Below are positions 55,301 to 63,795 of a DNA stretch of 64,000 nucleotides, piece after piece; position 1 is the stretch's first letter; the number at the start of each line of letters is the position of its first letter. The notes under the pieces were generated by a model. The model did no database searches and was not told the origin of the DNA. It saw only the letters and a list, made by a program, of their open reading frames with translations. Made by a program: the position numbers and the translations under genes. The stretch comes from an uncultured Bacteroides sp. (GTDB lineage Bacteria; Bacteroidota; Bacteroidia; Bacteroidales; Bacteroidaceae): positions 44,439 to 108,438 of the forward strand of contig NZ_URFY01000011.1 in the NCBI RefSeq assembly GCF_900547205.1, given 5' to 3'.

Positions 55301-56308
55301 GTTCTTGCCATAGTCGTAATGCACAAAGCAATCGTGCTGGGGGCTGAAGTAATTGACCCCTCCGTAGTAACTGCCCACCCAGATGGTGCCGGCAACGTCT
55401 TTATACAGTGCGAAGATGGAAGGATGATTCAGTCCGCCCGCATATTGGGGGATTTGCATGAGCGAATATTGCCGGGTACTGAGACTGTAGCGATGCAGCC
55501 CGTCAAAGGTGCCGAACCATACGTTGCCTTCGTTGTCCTCCACAAAGTCGCGGATTTGTTCGCTGCTGATGCCTTCGGGCGAACCGGGCAGATAGGGGAC
55601 TTTGGTAAGCTGCTGATGCTCGTCCATCTGGTAGAGCCCGTGCATACGGGTACCTATCCATAGCTCTTTCTGCGAACTACGGAAGATGCGGTAAATCTCC
55701 GTGCCTGCCAACAGTTGGTTTTGTCGGTTGGAACGGCGGTCTATCAGATACACCCCGTCGTAGGTGCCGAGGCAGATTTCATCGTCCGTTATAGTCAGGC
55801 AGCAGATGCGCGAAGTGATGTTCGTTTTCTGTTCGAAGACGGGCTGCTCACCTGCTTTCAGCGTAAACAAAGTATCGTGCTTCATATACCACACCCGTCC
55901 TTCGGAAGAAGTCATGGCAGTGATAATCCCCTCATCGGTGAGCCGGGCGAACTTCTCCGTTTGTATATCGTATCTGACGATATTCTTATCAATCAAGAAG
56001 TAGATATTGTCTTGGCTGTCACCCACGATAAAAGAAACTTCATTGCCCAGCCATACGGGCGGCTCGTTGCCGGCCGACTGCATCCATCCTTTGAATACCC
56101 TTACGCGATTTCCGTCATATTGGCTTATTCCTTCCTTCGTGCCGAACCACATTCTGCCCAATTGGTCCTGATAAATGGCCATCACCGACGGCTGCGCCAA
56201 TCCTTCGGACAGACCTATGTGTTTGAAATACTCGGCATATAAGGGGGAAATAAAGAATAGGGAGATAAGCAAAAGTAGTAAATGGCGTAACTTCTTATTA
56301 TTTCTCAT
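52250..56308 (-). CDS. Hybrid two-component system regulator (HTCS) 1
   Basis: 1352 residues. Order: signal/anchor (1-25), two seven-bladed propellers of Reg_prop repeats (about 35-660, LGRMWFGTKEGISQYDG), Y_Y_Y domain (about 690-765), membrane span (about 772-795), HisKA with FFTNVSHEFRTPL (His about 825), HATPase (LLSNAFKYTS, DTGIGISEQDK, GGTGIGLALT), receiver (VLLVEDNDELL, phospho-Asp in IISDVMMPEMTG) and AraC HTH (about 1246-1352). It senses an oligosaccharide in the periplasm and activates glycan-utilisation genes. All catalytic motifs look intact. Head-to-head with HTCS 2 across 174 bases. Confidence 0.95.
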   Translation of the reverse strand: MRNNKKLRHLLLLLISLFFISPLYAEYFKHIGLSEGLAQPSVMAIYQDQLGRMWFGTKEGISQYDGNRVRVFKGWMQSAGNEPPVWLGNEVSFIVGDSQDNIYFLIDKNIVRYDIQTEKFARLTDEGIITAMTSSEGRVWYMKHDTLFTLKAGEQPVFEQKTNITSRICCLTITDDEICLGTYDGVYLIDRRSNRQNQLLAGTEIYRIFRSSQKELWIGTRMHGLYQMDEHQQLTKVPYLPGSPEGISSEQIRDFVEDNEGNVWFGTFDGLHRYSLSTRQYSLMQIPQYAGGLNHPSIFALYKDVAGTIWVGSYYGGVNYFSPQHDCFVHYDYGKNIDSYYSYIGEIVIDKNEHLWLSTDGGGITCVDKKWNTLQQFTAGGSNTIPHNNIKSICYDAKNNHLYVGTYLGGLSRYDLQTGRFYNYWKSGESSSSDKPDEIVYHVKMWKDQVYISAHNGFFRLDTQTQQFHKIKIPFAFYEHFDIDAEGNLYMVGWKKVLHTHVEHPESIDYIVLDEGDSKASPTRVLATAGGVYIGTLGMGLFYYDRQTRHITQYTSLNHQLSGDFCYNLCQTASGKILITGDKGITCFVPSDSTFTTIDLMSNFPSTHIINGCGILVSDEGNIYVGDTKGVTVFSESEFSRTSTSNDTSNFYFSELWVNNKPIAPGDDTRILAQSLPYTGKLKLDYDENNIIIHFALSDYGQQLSEKWFQYKLEGFDKNWIATKQTELYYTNLDPGTYTLHVSSINEKSGQSLKAITMQLVIASPWYGTWWAWTIYVIAFIACVFYYVYSKIAKRTLALSLEKERFEKQQIEQLNQAKLVFFTNVSHEFRTPLTLIISHIDMLLQKYSLAPSVYNQIEKIRKNAQKMNTLISELLEFRKLEQNYGTIQIKQQDIIVFLKEIYLSFADYAQQRNITYEFKLPDYPVLCWFEQQLMEKVFFNLLSNAFKYTSNKGTITLSGEITNSDIKIHITDTGIGISEQDKDKIFARFFQGNNQEKKGNLFGGTGIGLALTRTIVEKHHGEITLTSTVGEGSTFTVVLPRRKDVFLNDKNVEFYNQEVESDVIPDSMPVFMGDEHSLAESADIEDREGTARNEENKTHTVLLVEDNDELLQILKELFAPFYKIICAHNGKEGLSQVYESAPDLIISDVMMPEMTGTEMCLQIKNNIDLCHIPVILLTALNSTEQNIEGLNRGADDYITKPFHAQLLLARANNLIRSRLLVQHQFDKKPMSEIDLASINPLDKDLLKRASQVIEQHIDDTEFDIPALCREVGVGRSLLYTKFKALTGMTPNNFLLNYRLKHAATLLKQYPDLPISEVSDRCGFNAPVYFSRCFKNQYGCTPQNYRKEKKGSE

Positions 56309-56435
56309 AGGATGTTTGCATGATTATTGGTTAATAAATTCTCTCGAGGTACCAATGATTTGCAATATTCGCAAAAAAGCCCGACATACACAAGATTTGT
56401 TGAGATGAATTCTTCTACAGTTCAGCAAAAATCAC

Positions 56436-56443
56436 TATTTTTG
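56436..56443 (+). promoter_or_regulatory. -7 box of HTCS 2
   Basis: TATTTTTG fits TAnnTTTG, 39 bases upstream of the HTCS 2 ATG. No equally good box for HTCS 1 is visible on the opposite strand of the 174-base gap. Confidence 0.45.
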
Positions 56444-56482
56444 TCTGGGTAATAGCAGAATACGCAATCTATATTATATACG

Positions 56483-59400
56483 ATGAAAAAACATATCCTA
56501 CTATCATTCCTTCTATGCTTGTCCTACACTCTTTGGGGGAATATCTACTTCAAACATTTGGGTAAACCGGATGGTTTATCCTCCTTCTCGGTGCTTTCCA
56601 TTTGCCAGGATGAATTGGGACGGATGTGGTTTGGAACGCTCGAAGGAGTGAGTTGCTATGACGGCAATGCGGTGAAGGTTTACAAACCGTCATTGACCGA
56701 TGATGCGGACTTTCTGGGCAATCAAGTGGGAGACATCGTGAGTGATAAAAACGGGAGCGTGTTCTTCACCTCAGACAAAATGCTCGTCCGCTATGATATA
56801 TACAAAGAACAGTTCTTCCCGTTGCAACAACGTGCGTCGTGCCTCAACGTGTGTGGAAAAGAGGTATATGCAGCCACGAAAAACAGCGTACTCAAGTGGG
56901 ATGCCGGAAAGCAGGCGTTCGTGCAGATATACCGGATGAAGTCGCAGCGAAGTATCAGTTGCCTATACGTAGACGTGAACAACAGCCTGTGGATAGGCAC
57001 TTCCACTGGGCTTTACCGCCTGAGCGGTTCGGACCGAAAAGACCCCGTCTGCGTCATTCCCCATATACCCATCCTCTCGCTCTACCGGGATTCTAAAGGC
57101 AGAATGTGGGTAGCCACCTTCAGGCGCGGAATGTATAAAGTGGAGAACGGAACAGCGTCCCCCTATCCCGCGGAGGGAGGGCAAGTGCTCTCCTCCGAGG
57201 ACGTACGCTGCTTTACGGAAGACAACGAGGGGAACATCTGGGCGGGAACCTTCAACGCCTTGAACAAGATTGATACGTTGGGAAACATCTCCTACTATCA
57301 AAGGGACTTACTTCCCGGCAGCCTGACCCACTCTTCCGTATTCTCACTCTACAAAGACGTGCAAGGCTCTATCTGGGTGGGAACTTATTATGGAGGAGTA
57401 CACTACTTCAACCCCGGAAAAGACATATTCAGGCACTATTCCGAAAATGCTGACAGGACGGACTGCCTAGGATTCTTCTACATAGGCAAGATGGCGGAAG
57501 ACAAACGCGGGAACCTTTGGATTTGCACCGAAGGAGGAGGTATGGACCACTTGGACAGAAACACCGGAGCCTTCACCCATTATCCCGCAAATGGCCATCC
57601 CCGAGGAGTTCCGCACAGCAACTTAAAGTGCATCGCCTACGACAAGAAACGCGATTGCCTGTACGTAGGGACACATAAGCAAGGATATTTCCGCTTCGAT
57701 ATTCCTACCGAGCGGGCGGTGTGCTATGACGAATTGTCCAATTCTTCCTTCGCCGACATGATTTTACATGGAGACAGTCTGTACATCTTGTCCGGACAGG
57801 GATTGTTTGTGAAAAACCTACAAGATAACACTGCGGCGGAGCACCTGTATCCCAATATCAGCGAAACTCACTTAGACGGTTCCTCGCTACTGATTGACTC
57901 GAAGCAGTATATCTGGATTGCCCAGCGCAGCCGGGTAGTACGCATCAACATGAAGAACCCCTCCGAAAGGTATATTTACAAGAACGGAGAAAACGGCTTG
58001 GGCAAGTTTCAGGTACTCAAGATAGTGGAGGACGAAACAGGAGCTATCTTTCTGGGAACCAACGGGTCGGGACTGTACGAGTTTAACGAACAGCAAAACT
58101 ACTTCGCCCCCTGCGCGGCCGTCCATGCCCGCTACTGCTACAATATGCTGACTACTCCCCAGAACCTTCTTGCCATACAGTGCGAACATGGACTACTCAT
58201 CTCCCATCCCCGAACCGGAGAAATGAAGTTGATAGACATGGAAAGGCAACTGCATCTGTCCGGCTTCAACGACGGATGCGGTATGCTGCTGTGCAGCGAT
58301 GGAGAAATGTACGTCGGGGGAGTGAATGGTATGACTTCTTTCATGAACACTGACTTATCCGTCCCTTCATCGCAATACGAGCTTTATTTTTCTTCTTTGA
58401 TGGTAGACAATCAGGTAATCAAAGCCGGCGCCCCGGACGGCATACTCGGCACGGCACTGCCTTTCGCCCGAAAGATAGATTTGAATCACAACGAGAACAA
58501 ATTCTCCATATCGTTTACTTCAAACAATTATGTGGACGATGCCACCAACCGGAAAATCTACGAGTATAAACTCGAAGGACTGGACGAGAATTGGATGTTG
58601 AGCCTTCACAATACAATTACCTACACCAATTTAAGCCCGGGAGACTATACACTGATGGTGCGCGAAGGAGGCGATGAAGGACATTCAGCGCAATTGCAAA
58701 TCACCGTCCATTCCCCGTGGTATACCACTTGGATGGCATATCTCGCCTATTTCGTTCTCTTGTCGGCACTTATCTTTGCATGGGCGCACAATCAATATTC
58801 TAAAGCGCGCCTGCGTGCTTCGCTCGCACAAGAGAAGTTTGAAAAGGAGAAGAATGCGGAACTGAACGAACTCAAGCTACAATTCTTTTCCAATATATCG
58901 CATGAGTTCCGCACACCGCTGACGCTGATTATCTCCCGGCTGGAATCTTTGTTGCAATCCGATGCACTGTCACAGTCGTTGCGTATGCGCATCAAGGAGG
59001 TGTATAAGACTACCTTCCAACTCCGCGAACTAATCACTGAACTGCTGAGTTTCCGAAAGCTGGAACATGGCAAGATACACTTGAATGTGTGCCATGCCGA
59101 CCTCATTCCCTATCTGAGAGAAATTTACAGAGACTTCAAGGGCAACGCCCAAATGCGGAACATCACCTTCGGGTTCCGCACGGAGACGGATAGCCTGATG
59201 GGCTGGTACGACCCTAAGCAGTTGAAGAAAGTAATCTCCAATTTATTAACGAATGCATTCAAGTACACAGCGGAGAGGGGGAAGGTAGACCTGTGCGTAG
59301 AAGAGAAAGAAGATACCATTGAAATAAAAGTGATAGACAACGGGGAGGGTATCCCCGAGGAGTCTTTGCCGTTCATCTTCGAGCGTTTTTACCAATCGCA

Positions 59401-60502
59401 ATCTTCGTCGGCATCTCCCTTGGGAATTGGTATCGGGCTGGCGCTCACTAAAGGATTGGTAGAGTTGCACCACGGAGAAATCAGCGTCACGAGTGCTTAC
59501 GGGTATGGTTCTATCTTCACAGTCGCTTTACCCAAGCAAAACTTGTTTGCAGGCGATGCTTATGTGACAATCGTGGAACCAGATGATGTATCGACACCCG
59601 AAGCCGATTGGTTGCCGATGGAGGAAGAAGAGGAAACGAGTACCTCCGAAGAAGACACTGCCGACAGTAACGAAACCACTACAGAAAGCGACGAAGCACT
59701 TTCAGAAAGTAACGAAGCCTCCGGCGAGAAACCTTGCGTTCTGCTGGTGGAAGATAACGAGGACCTGTTGCAGATACTAATCTCCCTATTATCTCCGCTT
59801 TACAGGGTAGTGATTGCCATGAACGGCAAAGACGGATACGATAGAGCGGTAGAAGAACGTCCCGACCTTATACTGAGCGATGTCATGATGCCGGTAATGT
59901 CCGGATTTGAAATGTGTGCCAAGATAAAGAACAGCTTCGACCTCTGCCACATACCCGTTATACTCCTCACTGCACTGACCTCGGACAACAAGAAGATGGA
60001 GGGACTGCAATGTGGCGCCGACAATTATGTAGAAAAGCCATTCAGCAATAAAATGCTGCTGGGACACATCGCAAACATGATACGCAACCGGAATCTGTTG
60101 AAGAAGAAGTTTGGAGAAAGCATCGCCCCCTCTGCTTCCACAGATACGGAGATGCAAGCACTGGCATTAAATCCCATCGATTCCAAGTTCCTGTCGAAGC
60201 TGAACGAAATTGTAAAACAACACTTATCCGATGCGGACTTCGACGTGAATTTACTTGCCAGAGAATTGGGTGTCAGCCGCAGCTCACTCTACAACAAATT
60301 GAAAGCTCTTGGCAGCATGACACCAAATGAGTTCGTATTGAAAGAAAGATTGAAGCTGGCTGCCGAATTATTGCAGAACCAACCCGACTTGCAGATTACG
60401 GAAATCGCTTTCCAAACGGGATTCAATTCGCTTCGCTATTTCAGACATTGCTTCAAGGCGCATTTCAATAGGACGCCGCAGGAGTATAGGAATAAATCGT
60501 AG
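56483..60502 (+). CDS. Hybrid two-component system regulator (HTCS) 2, with acidic linker
   Basis: 1339 residues, a paralogue of HTCS 1 (LGRMWFGTLEGVSCYDGNAV near the N-terminus). Same order: propeller sensor, Y_Y_Y domain, membrane span (about 750-770), HisKA with FFSNISHEFRTPL, HATPase (LLTNAFKYTA, DNGEGIPEES, GIGIGLALT), receiver (LLVEDNEDLL, LSDVMMPVMSG) and AraC HTH. Between the kinase and receiver lies a Ser/Thr/Glu/Asp-rich linker of about 50 residues (near residues 1025-1080, with MEEEEETSTSEED), longer and more acidic than in HTCS 1. All catalytic motifs look intact, so it is probably active with a ligand different from HTCS 1. Confidence 0.95.
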   Translation: MKKHILLSFLLCLSYTLWGNIYFKHLGKPDGLSSFSVLSICQDELGRMWFGTLEGVSCYDGNAVKVYKPSLTDDADFLGNQVGDIVSDKNGSVFFTSDKMLVRYDIYKEQFFPLQQRASCLNVCGKEVYAATKNSVLKWDAGKQAFVQIYRMKSQRSISCLYVDVNNSLWIGTSTGLYRLSGSDRKDPVCVIPHIPILSLYRDSKGRMWVATFRRGMYKVENGTASPYPAEGGQVLSSEDVRCFTEDNEGNIWAGTFNALNKIDTLGNISYYQRDLLPGSLTHSSVFSLYKDVQGSIWVGTYYGGVHYFNPGKDIFRHYSENADRTDCLGFFYIGKMAEDKRGNLWICTEGGGMDHLDRNTGAFTHYPANGHPRGVPHSNLKCIAYDKKRDCLYVGTHKQGYFRFDIPTERAVCYDELSNSSFADMILHGDSLYILSGQGLFVKNLQDNTAAEHLYPNISETHLDGSSLLIDSKQYIWIAQRSRVVRINMKNPSERYIYKNGENGLGKFQVLKIVEDETGAIFLGTNGSGLYEFNEQQNYFAPCAAVHARYCYNMLTTPQNLLAIQCEHGLLISHPRTGEMKLIDMERQLHLSGFNDGCGMLLCSDGEMYVGGVNGMTSFMNTDLSVPSSQYELYFSSLMVDNQVIKAGAPDGILGTALPFARKIDLNHNENKFSISFTSNNYVDDATNRKIYEYKLEGLDENWMLSLHNTITYTNLSPGDYTLMVREGGDEGHSAQLQITVHSPWYTTWMAYLAYFVLLSALIFAWAHNQYSKARLRASLAQEKFEKEKNAELNELKLQFFSNISHEFRTPLTLIISRLESLLQSDALSQSLRMRIKEVYKTTFQLRELITELLSFRKLEHGKIHLNVCHADLIPYLREIYRDFKGNAQMRNITFGFRTETDSLMGWYDPKQLKKVISNLLTNAFKYTAERGKVDLCVEEKEDTIEIKVIDNGEGIPEESLPFIFERFYQSQSSSASPLGIGIGLALTKGLVELHHGEISVTSAYGYGSIFTVALPKQNLFAGDAYVTIVEPDDVSTPEADWLPMEEEEETSTSEEDTADSNETTTESDEALSESNEASGEKPCVLLVEDNEDLLQILISLLSPLYRVVIAMNGKDGYDRAVEERPDLILSDVMMPVMSGFEMCAKIKNSFDLCHIPVILLTALTSDNKKMEGLQCGADNYVEKPFSNKMLLGHIANMIRNRNLLKKKFGESIAPSASTDTEMQALALNPIDSKFLSKLNEIVKQHLSDADFDVNLLARELGVSRSSLYNKLKALGSMTPNEFVLKERLKLAAELLQNQPDLQITEIAFQTGFNSLRYFRHCFKAHFNRTPQEYRNKS

Positions 60503-60516
60503 TGATGGGAATATCA

Positions 60517-61209
60517 TCATTCAAACACTTTCAATATTGTCAGCTTATCCTCTTCCGTTTTCACCCGCAGGTAATTGCGGTAGTTTCTGAACCCCGCCTT
60601 CAGCACCAGCTCCATATTGTTTCTGCCACTGTACCGGGCGGAAAGGCGCAGCCGGTCGAGTTCCTGCAAGCGGAGGCGATTGATCAGGCGGCTGAAGTTC
60701 ATGCCGTATTCCTTGTTGATAAATCCCGAAAGATAGGTGCGGTTGGTTTTCAGTTGCAGCACCATGTCAGTAATCCGTAGCTTGGGGTCGAGGTAAGGTT
60801 TGTAGTCGCGCAGGTAACGCTCGAAGTACTTGCGGTCGATAACCATGCCTGCGGTGTCGGCATTATCTGCCGTGTCTTCTGCCAAGTCTTTCGGGGGTAC
60901 AATCAGATAATTATCGTTCAGCAGGTTATAGCAAAGAATGAGATAATTCATAAAATAGGGCAAGGCTCCCAGCCACGCAAAATAGCTGAGGGCAACGGAG
61001 GGAATACCCATCAGCAGCCCGGCGAATGGTAGCGGAACGGTAATCATTATGAGTATTTGCACGGTGGCCAGCCAACCCAGAGAGGTGTGGTAGGTATCGG
61101 AAGAATAATTAACGACAAACTGCCGGTAGCGACGGATGTTGCGCAGGTTGAGGAGCGGGTAGAGCGTGTTGTAAACAATAAAAATCACCGTCGTGAGGAT
61201 ATACATCAT
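60517..61209 (-). CDS. Membrane-anchored AraC-type regulator, probably 5'-truncated
   Basis: About 230 residues from ATG 61209 or 61206. Three hydrophobic segments (MMYILTTVIFIVYNTLYPL; LGWLATVQILIMITVPLPFAGLLMG; VALSYFAWLGALPYFMNYLILCY) precede a linker and an AraC-like HTH (about 150-230, LRITDMVLQLKTNRTYLSGFINKEYG). Related Bacteroides regulators usually have more membrane segments, so the N-terminus may be missing. The reading frame continues 31 codons upstream, but those codons are antisense to the DUF3575 gene and look non-native. It converges on HTCS 2 with a 14-base gap. Confidence 0.7.
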   Translation of the reverse strand: MMYILTTVIFIVYNTLYPLLNLRNIRRYRQFVVNYSSDTYHTSLGWLATVQILIMITVPLPFAGLLMGIPSVALSYFAWLGALPYFMNYLILCYNLLNDNYLIVPPKDLAEDTADNADTAGMVIDRKYFERYLRDYKPYLDPKLRITDMVLQLKTNRTYLSGFINKEYGMNFSRLINRLRLQELDRLRLSARYSGRNNMELVLKAGFRNYRNYLRVKTEEDKLTILKVFE

Positions 61210-61819
61210 CCTGAACCAGAAGCCGGAGCCGACAGTTGAGAAACAGCCGCAATCCGAACCGGAGCGGCAGCCTGTGGTGGAAACCGTATCGGAAGGGCGC
61301 ACCCCTTACACGTTTGCAGTACGTACCAACTTGCTTTATGATGCTTTCCTGCTCCCCACGCTCGGTGTGGAATGGCGTGCAAACGAAAGTTTCGGCATCA
61401 AACTCGACGGCAGCCTCTCCTGGTGGGGCGGCAACAGCGACAAAGTGCAGAAAATGTGGCTTGTCAACCCCGAAGTGCGCTGGTATCTTTTAAATAAGAA
61501 ACGCTTCTATGTAGGTGCATCCGGTAGCTACAGTCAGTATAATATATATAACTACCCGCTGGGCAAGATACTGGCAGACGATACGGGCTATCAAGGCAGC
61601 CTATGGAATGCCGGTGTTACTGTTGGCTATCAGCTTCGCCTCTGCCGCAGTTTCTCACTCGATTTCAACCTCGGTCTGGGCTACACCCACTCCGAATACG
61701 ACAGCTTCGGCATAGAACGCGGCACTCGTGTCATCAAACAGCGCAACAAATCGAAGAACTTCTGGGGCCCCACGCAAGCAGGAATCAGCCTTGTATGGAC
61801 TATCGGAGGCAATAAGTAG
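61193..61819 (+). CDS. DUF3575 outer-membrane protein, 5'-truncated
   Basis: 208 codons open from a GTG, but the start looks artificial. The first 35 residues (QKPEPTVEKQPQSEPERQP) are the proline/glutamate linker that normally joins an N-terminal region to the DUF3575 beta-barrel domain, seen here at about 38-205 (FAVRTNLLYDAFLLPTLG, NPEVRWYLLNKKRFYVGASG, LGYTHSEYDSFG). No signal peptide is present and a stop (61172-61174) closes the frame just upstream, so the N-terminal half is missing. DUF3575 proteins head fimbrial (FimA/Mfa1-type) operons, as here. Likely non-functional. Confidence 0.75.
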   Translation: MRIYIILNQKPEPTVEKQPQSEPERQPVVETVSEGRTPYTFAVRTNLLYDAFLLPTLGVEWRANESFGIKLDGSLSWWGGNSDKVQKMWLVNPEVRWYLLNKKRFYVGASGSYSQYNIYNYPLGKILADDTGYQGSLWNAGVTVGYQLRLCRSFSLDFNLGLGYTHSEYDSFGIERGTRVIKQRNKSKNFWGPTQAGISLVWTIGGNK

Positions 61820-61840
61820 AACAATCTAAAAACAACAAAT

Positions 61841-62749
61841 ATGGAAAATAGCATAAAGCATTCTTTAATAGCTACGGCAGCTCTGCTGCTGCTTGCGGGT
61901 TGCGACGTGAAAGACCCCATCTACAACACCCCGCATCCGGATAAAGGAGCAGTGACACTGACCACCGACTGGAGCAACATAGGTGAGGGACTCACCGTCC
62001 CCACAACCTACACGGTTGCGACGGGTGATTACTCCGCCACACTGAGCGGCACGGTCAACCTGCTCAACCACCTTTTCGCACCGGGTGAGTACAGCGTATT
62101 TGCCTACAACACGGCAGAGCACATCACCGTCAGCGGCAGTACCGCCACTGTCGCCACAGCTTCGGGCAACGTGGATGGCGTTGGTCCCTTCGTTCACAAC
62201 GCCCCGGGCTGGCTGTTCACTTCGGTGACGGACGCCGTGATAGATGTGGACAAAGACCATGCTGTCACCGCCGCGATGCAGCAGCAAGTGCGCCAACTCA
62301 CGCTCATCATCGAACCAACGGGCGAAACAACCGACAGGATAACGGGCATCGAAGGCTACCTCACGGGAGCAGCCGCATCGCTGGACTTCGCAAACGGCAC
62401 ACACAGCGCACCCACCAATGTAGCGCTGACATTCTCGAAAATAACCTCCGGCACAGATGCCGGAAAATGGTCCGCCACCATCAAGTTGCTGGGCATCGCG
62501 GGTACAAAGCAACAGCTCTTTGCCACAATCGTCTTTACGGATAACAACCCCACACCTGTCAAACTCGACAGCGATCTGACTACGGTACTCGCCACGTTCA
62601 ATGCCGACAAGCGCTCGCCCTTCTCGCTGGGTGGCTCTGTGGTGGAAACGCCCACCGGAGCGGAATTCACGGCAACCATCATCGACTGGGAACCCGGTAA
62701 CGGCCCAAACGGTGAAAACGGTTCCGCCGGAATGGAAACGAATAAATAA
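61841..62749 (+). CDS. FimB/Mfa2-family fimbrial anchor lipoprotein
   Basis: 302 residues. Lipobox LLLLAGCDVKDPIYNTPHPDKG, then a TTDWSNIGEG strand typical of FimB/Mfa2 (related DUF5119) proteins, and two beta-sandwich halves. These lipoproteins anchor and cap the fimbrial shaft at the outer membrane. It is 21 bases after the DUF3575 ORF and 38 before the fimbrillin. Visibly richer in G+C than most of the window. Confidence 0.78.
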   Translation: MENSIKHSLIATAALLLLAGCDVKDPIYNTPHPDKGAVTLTTDWSNIGEGLTVPTTYTVATGDYSATLSGTVNLLNHLFAPGEYSVFAYNTAEHITVSGSTATVATASGNVDGVGPFVHNAPGWLFTSVTDAVIDVDKDHAVTAAMQQQVRQLTLIIEPTGETTDRITGIEGYLTGAAASLDFANGTHSAPTNVALTFSKITSGTDAGKWSATIKLLGIAGTKQQLFATIVFTDNNPTPVKLDSDLTTVLATFNADKRSPFSLGGSVVETPTGAEFTATIIDWEPGNGPNGENGSAGMETNK

Positions 62750-62787
62750 ATCAAAGATCATATAAACAAAACTAAAAAAGAAAGATT

Positions 62788-63744
62788 ATGAAGCTCAGAA
62801 ACTTATCCATCATCGCAACCGCTGCCTTCGCATTGGCAGCTTGCAACAACGACAAGGAATCGGCCATCGACAACTGGAACGGTGAAATCCGCCTTACCAG
62901 CGGTGTCAACGCCCTCACCCGCTCCTATGGCCTCGACACCCAGCTCGCTACCGGTCAGCAGGTATCTGCCTGGGTAGACGACAACAGCAATGCACCCCTC
63001 TACCAGAACAACGTGCTCACCGCCGACGGCACCGGTGGATTCTCTTACGCCAAGGATATGTTCTACATCTCGCCCGACCCAGTGAACATCTATGCCATCT
63101 CCCCTGCCACAACGCCCGCCGATGCAGCCTTTCCCGCAACGGTGACCCACGAAGTGCAGGCCAACCAGACCACGAAAGACACCTACATGGCCTCCGACCT
63201 CCTCTACTCCATCAAGAAGTCCGTGGCCCCCACGCCCCACCACGTGCCCCTCACCTTCTACCACCTGCTGTCTAAAGTAGAGGTAGTGCTGAAAAAGGGC
63301 AACGGTGCTCCCGACCTTACGGGCGCCATCGTGACCCTAGAGAACACCAGCCTGAAAGCCACCTTCAGTCCAAAGAAAGCCGCCGACATGGGTTCGCAAC
63401 CCGACCGCGAGGCGATGATTGCCCTCGCAACCGACGCCAACCCCGCCACCCCGATTACCATCCCCACAGTGATGACGGACAACTTCGACACCAACACCCA
63501 GTATGCCGAAGCCATTGTGGTGCCGCAGTTCCTAAACAAGGGCAGCAAGTTTATCCGCGTGACGCTGGCAGACGGTAAGACGAAGTTCGCCTACGAAGTC
63601 CCCACCGAAGGACTGAAGCTGGAAAGCGGCAAGAAGTACACCTACAAGATAACCGTAGACTACTATGGCCTGACACTCGACACCACCATACAAGATTGGG
63701 AAACGGTGGGCAAACCCGTAGAAGGTTCTGCTTTCCAAGAATAG
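62788..63744 (+). CDS. Fimbrillin-family (FimA/Mfa1-like) lipoprotein
   Basis: 318 residues. Lipobox [13 protein letters not shown]. The N-terminal half contains [15 protein letters not shown], where the Arg is a candidate protease-processing site as in Porphyromonas fimbrillins. It continues with [17 protein letters not shown] and [17 protein letters not shown], the conserved fimbrillin core strand. The C-terminus has [20 protein letters not shown] and IQDWETV. It probably forms the shaft or tip of a surface fimbria. G+C-rich like its upstream neighbour. Confidence 0.85.
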   Translation: MKLRNLSIIATAAFALAACNNDKESAIDNWNGEIRLTSGVNALTRSYGLDTQLATGQQVSAWVDDNSNAPLYQNNVLTADGTGGFSYAKDMFYISPDPVNIYAISPATTPADAAFPATVTHEVQANQTTKDTYMASDLLYSIKKSVAPTPHHVPLTFYHLLSKVEVVLKKGNGAPDLTGAIVTLENTSLKATFSPKKAADMGSQPDREAMIALATDANPATPITIPTVMTDNFDTNTQYAEAIVVPQFLNKGSKFIRVTLADGKTKFAYEVPTEGLKLESGKKYTYKITVDYYGLTLDTTIQDWETVGKPVEGSAFQE

Positions 63745-63795
63745 GCATGGAGTCTTATCAGGGAGATTTACCTAATAGAACAGAAATTGAAGAAT

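Noticed and set aside
61865..62761. 298-codon open frame on the minus strand
   Set aside because: It is antisense to the FimB/Mfa2 gene, which has a lipobox and fits the operon; the antisense translation has no signal peptide or motif.
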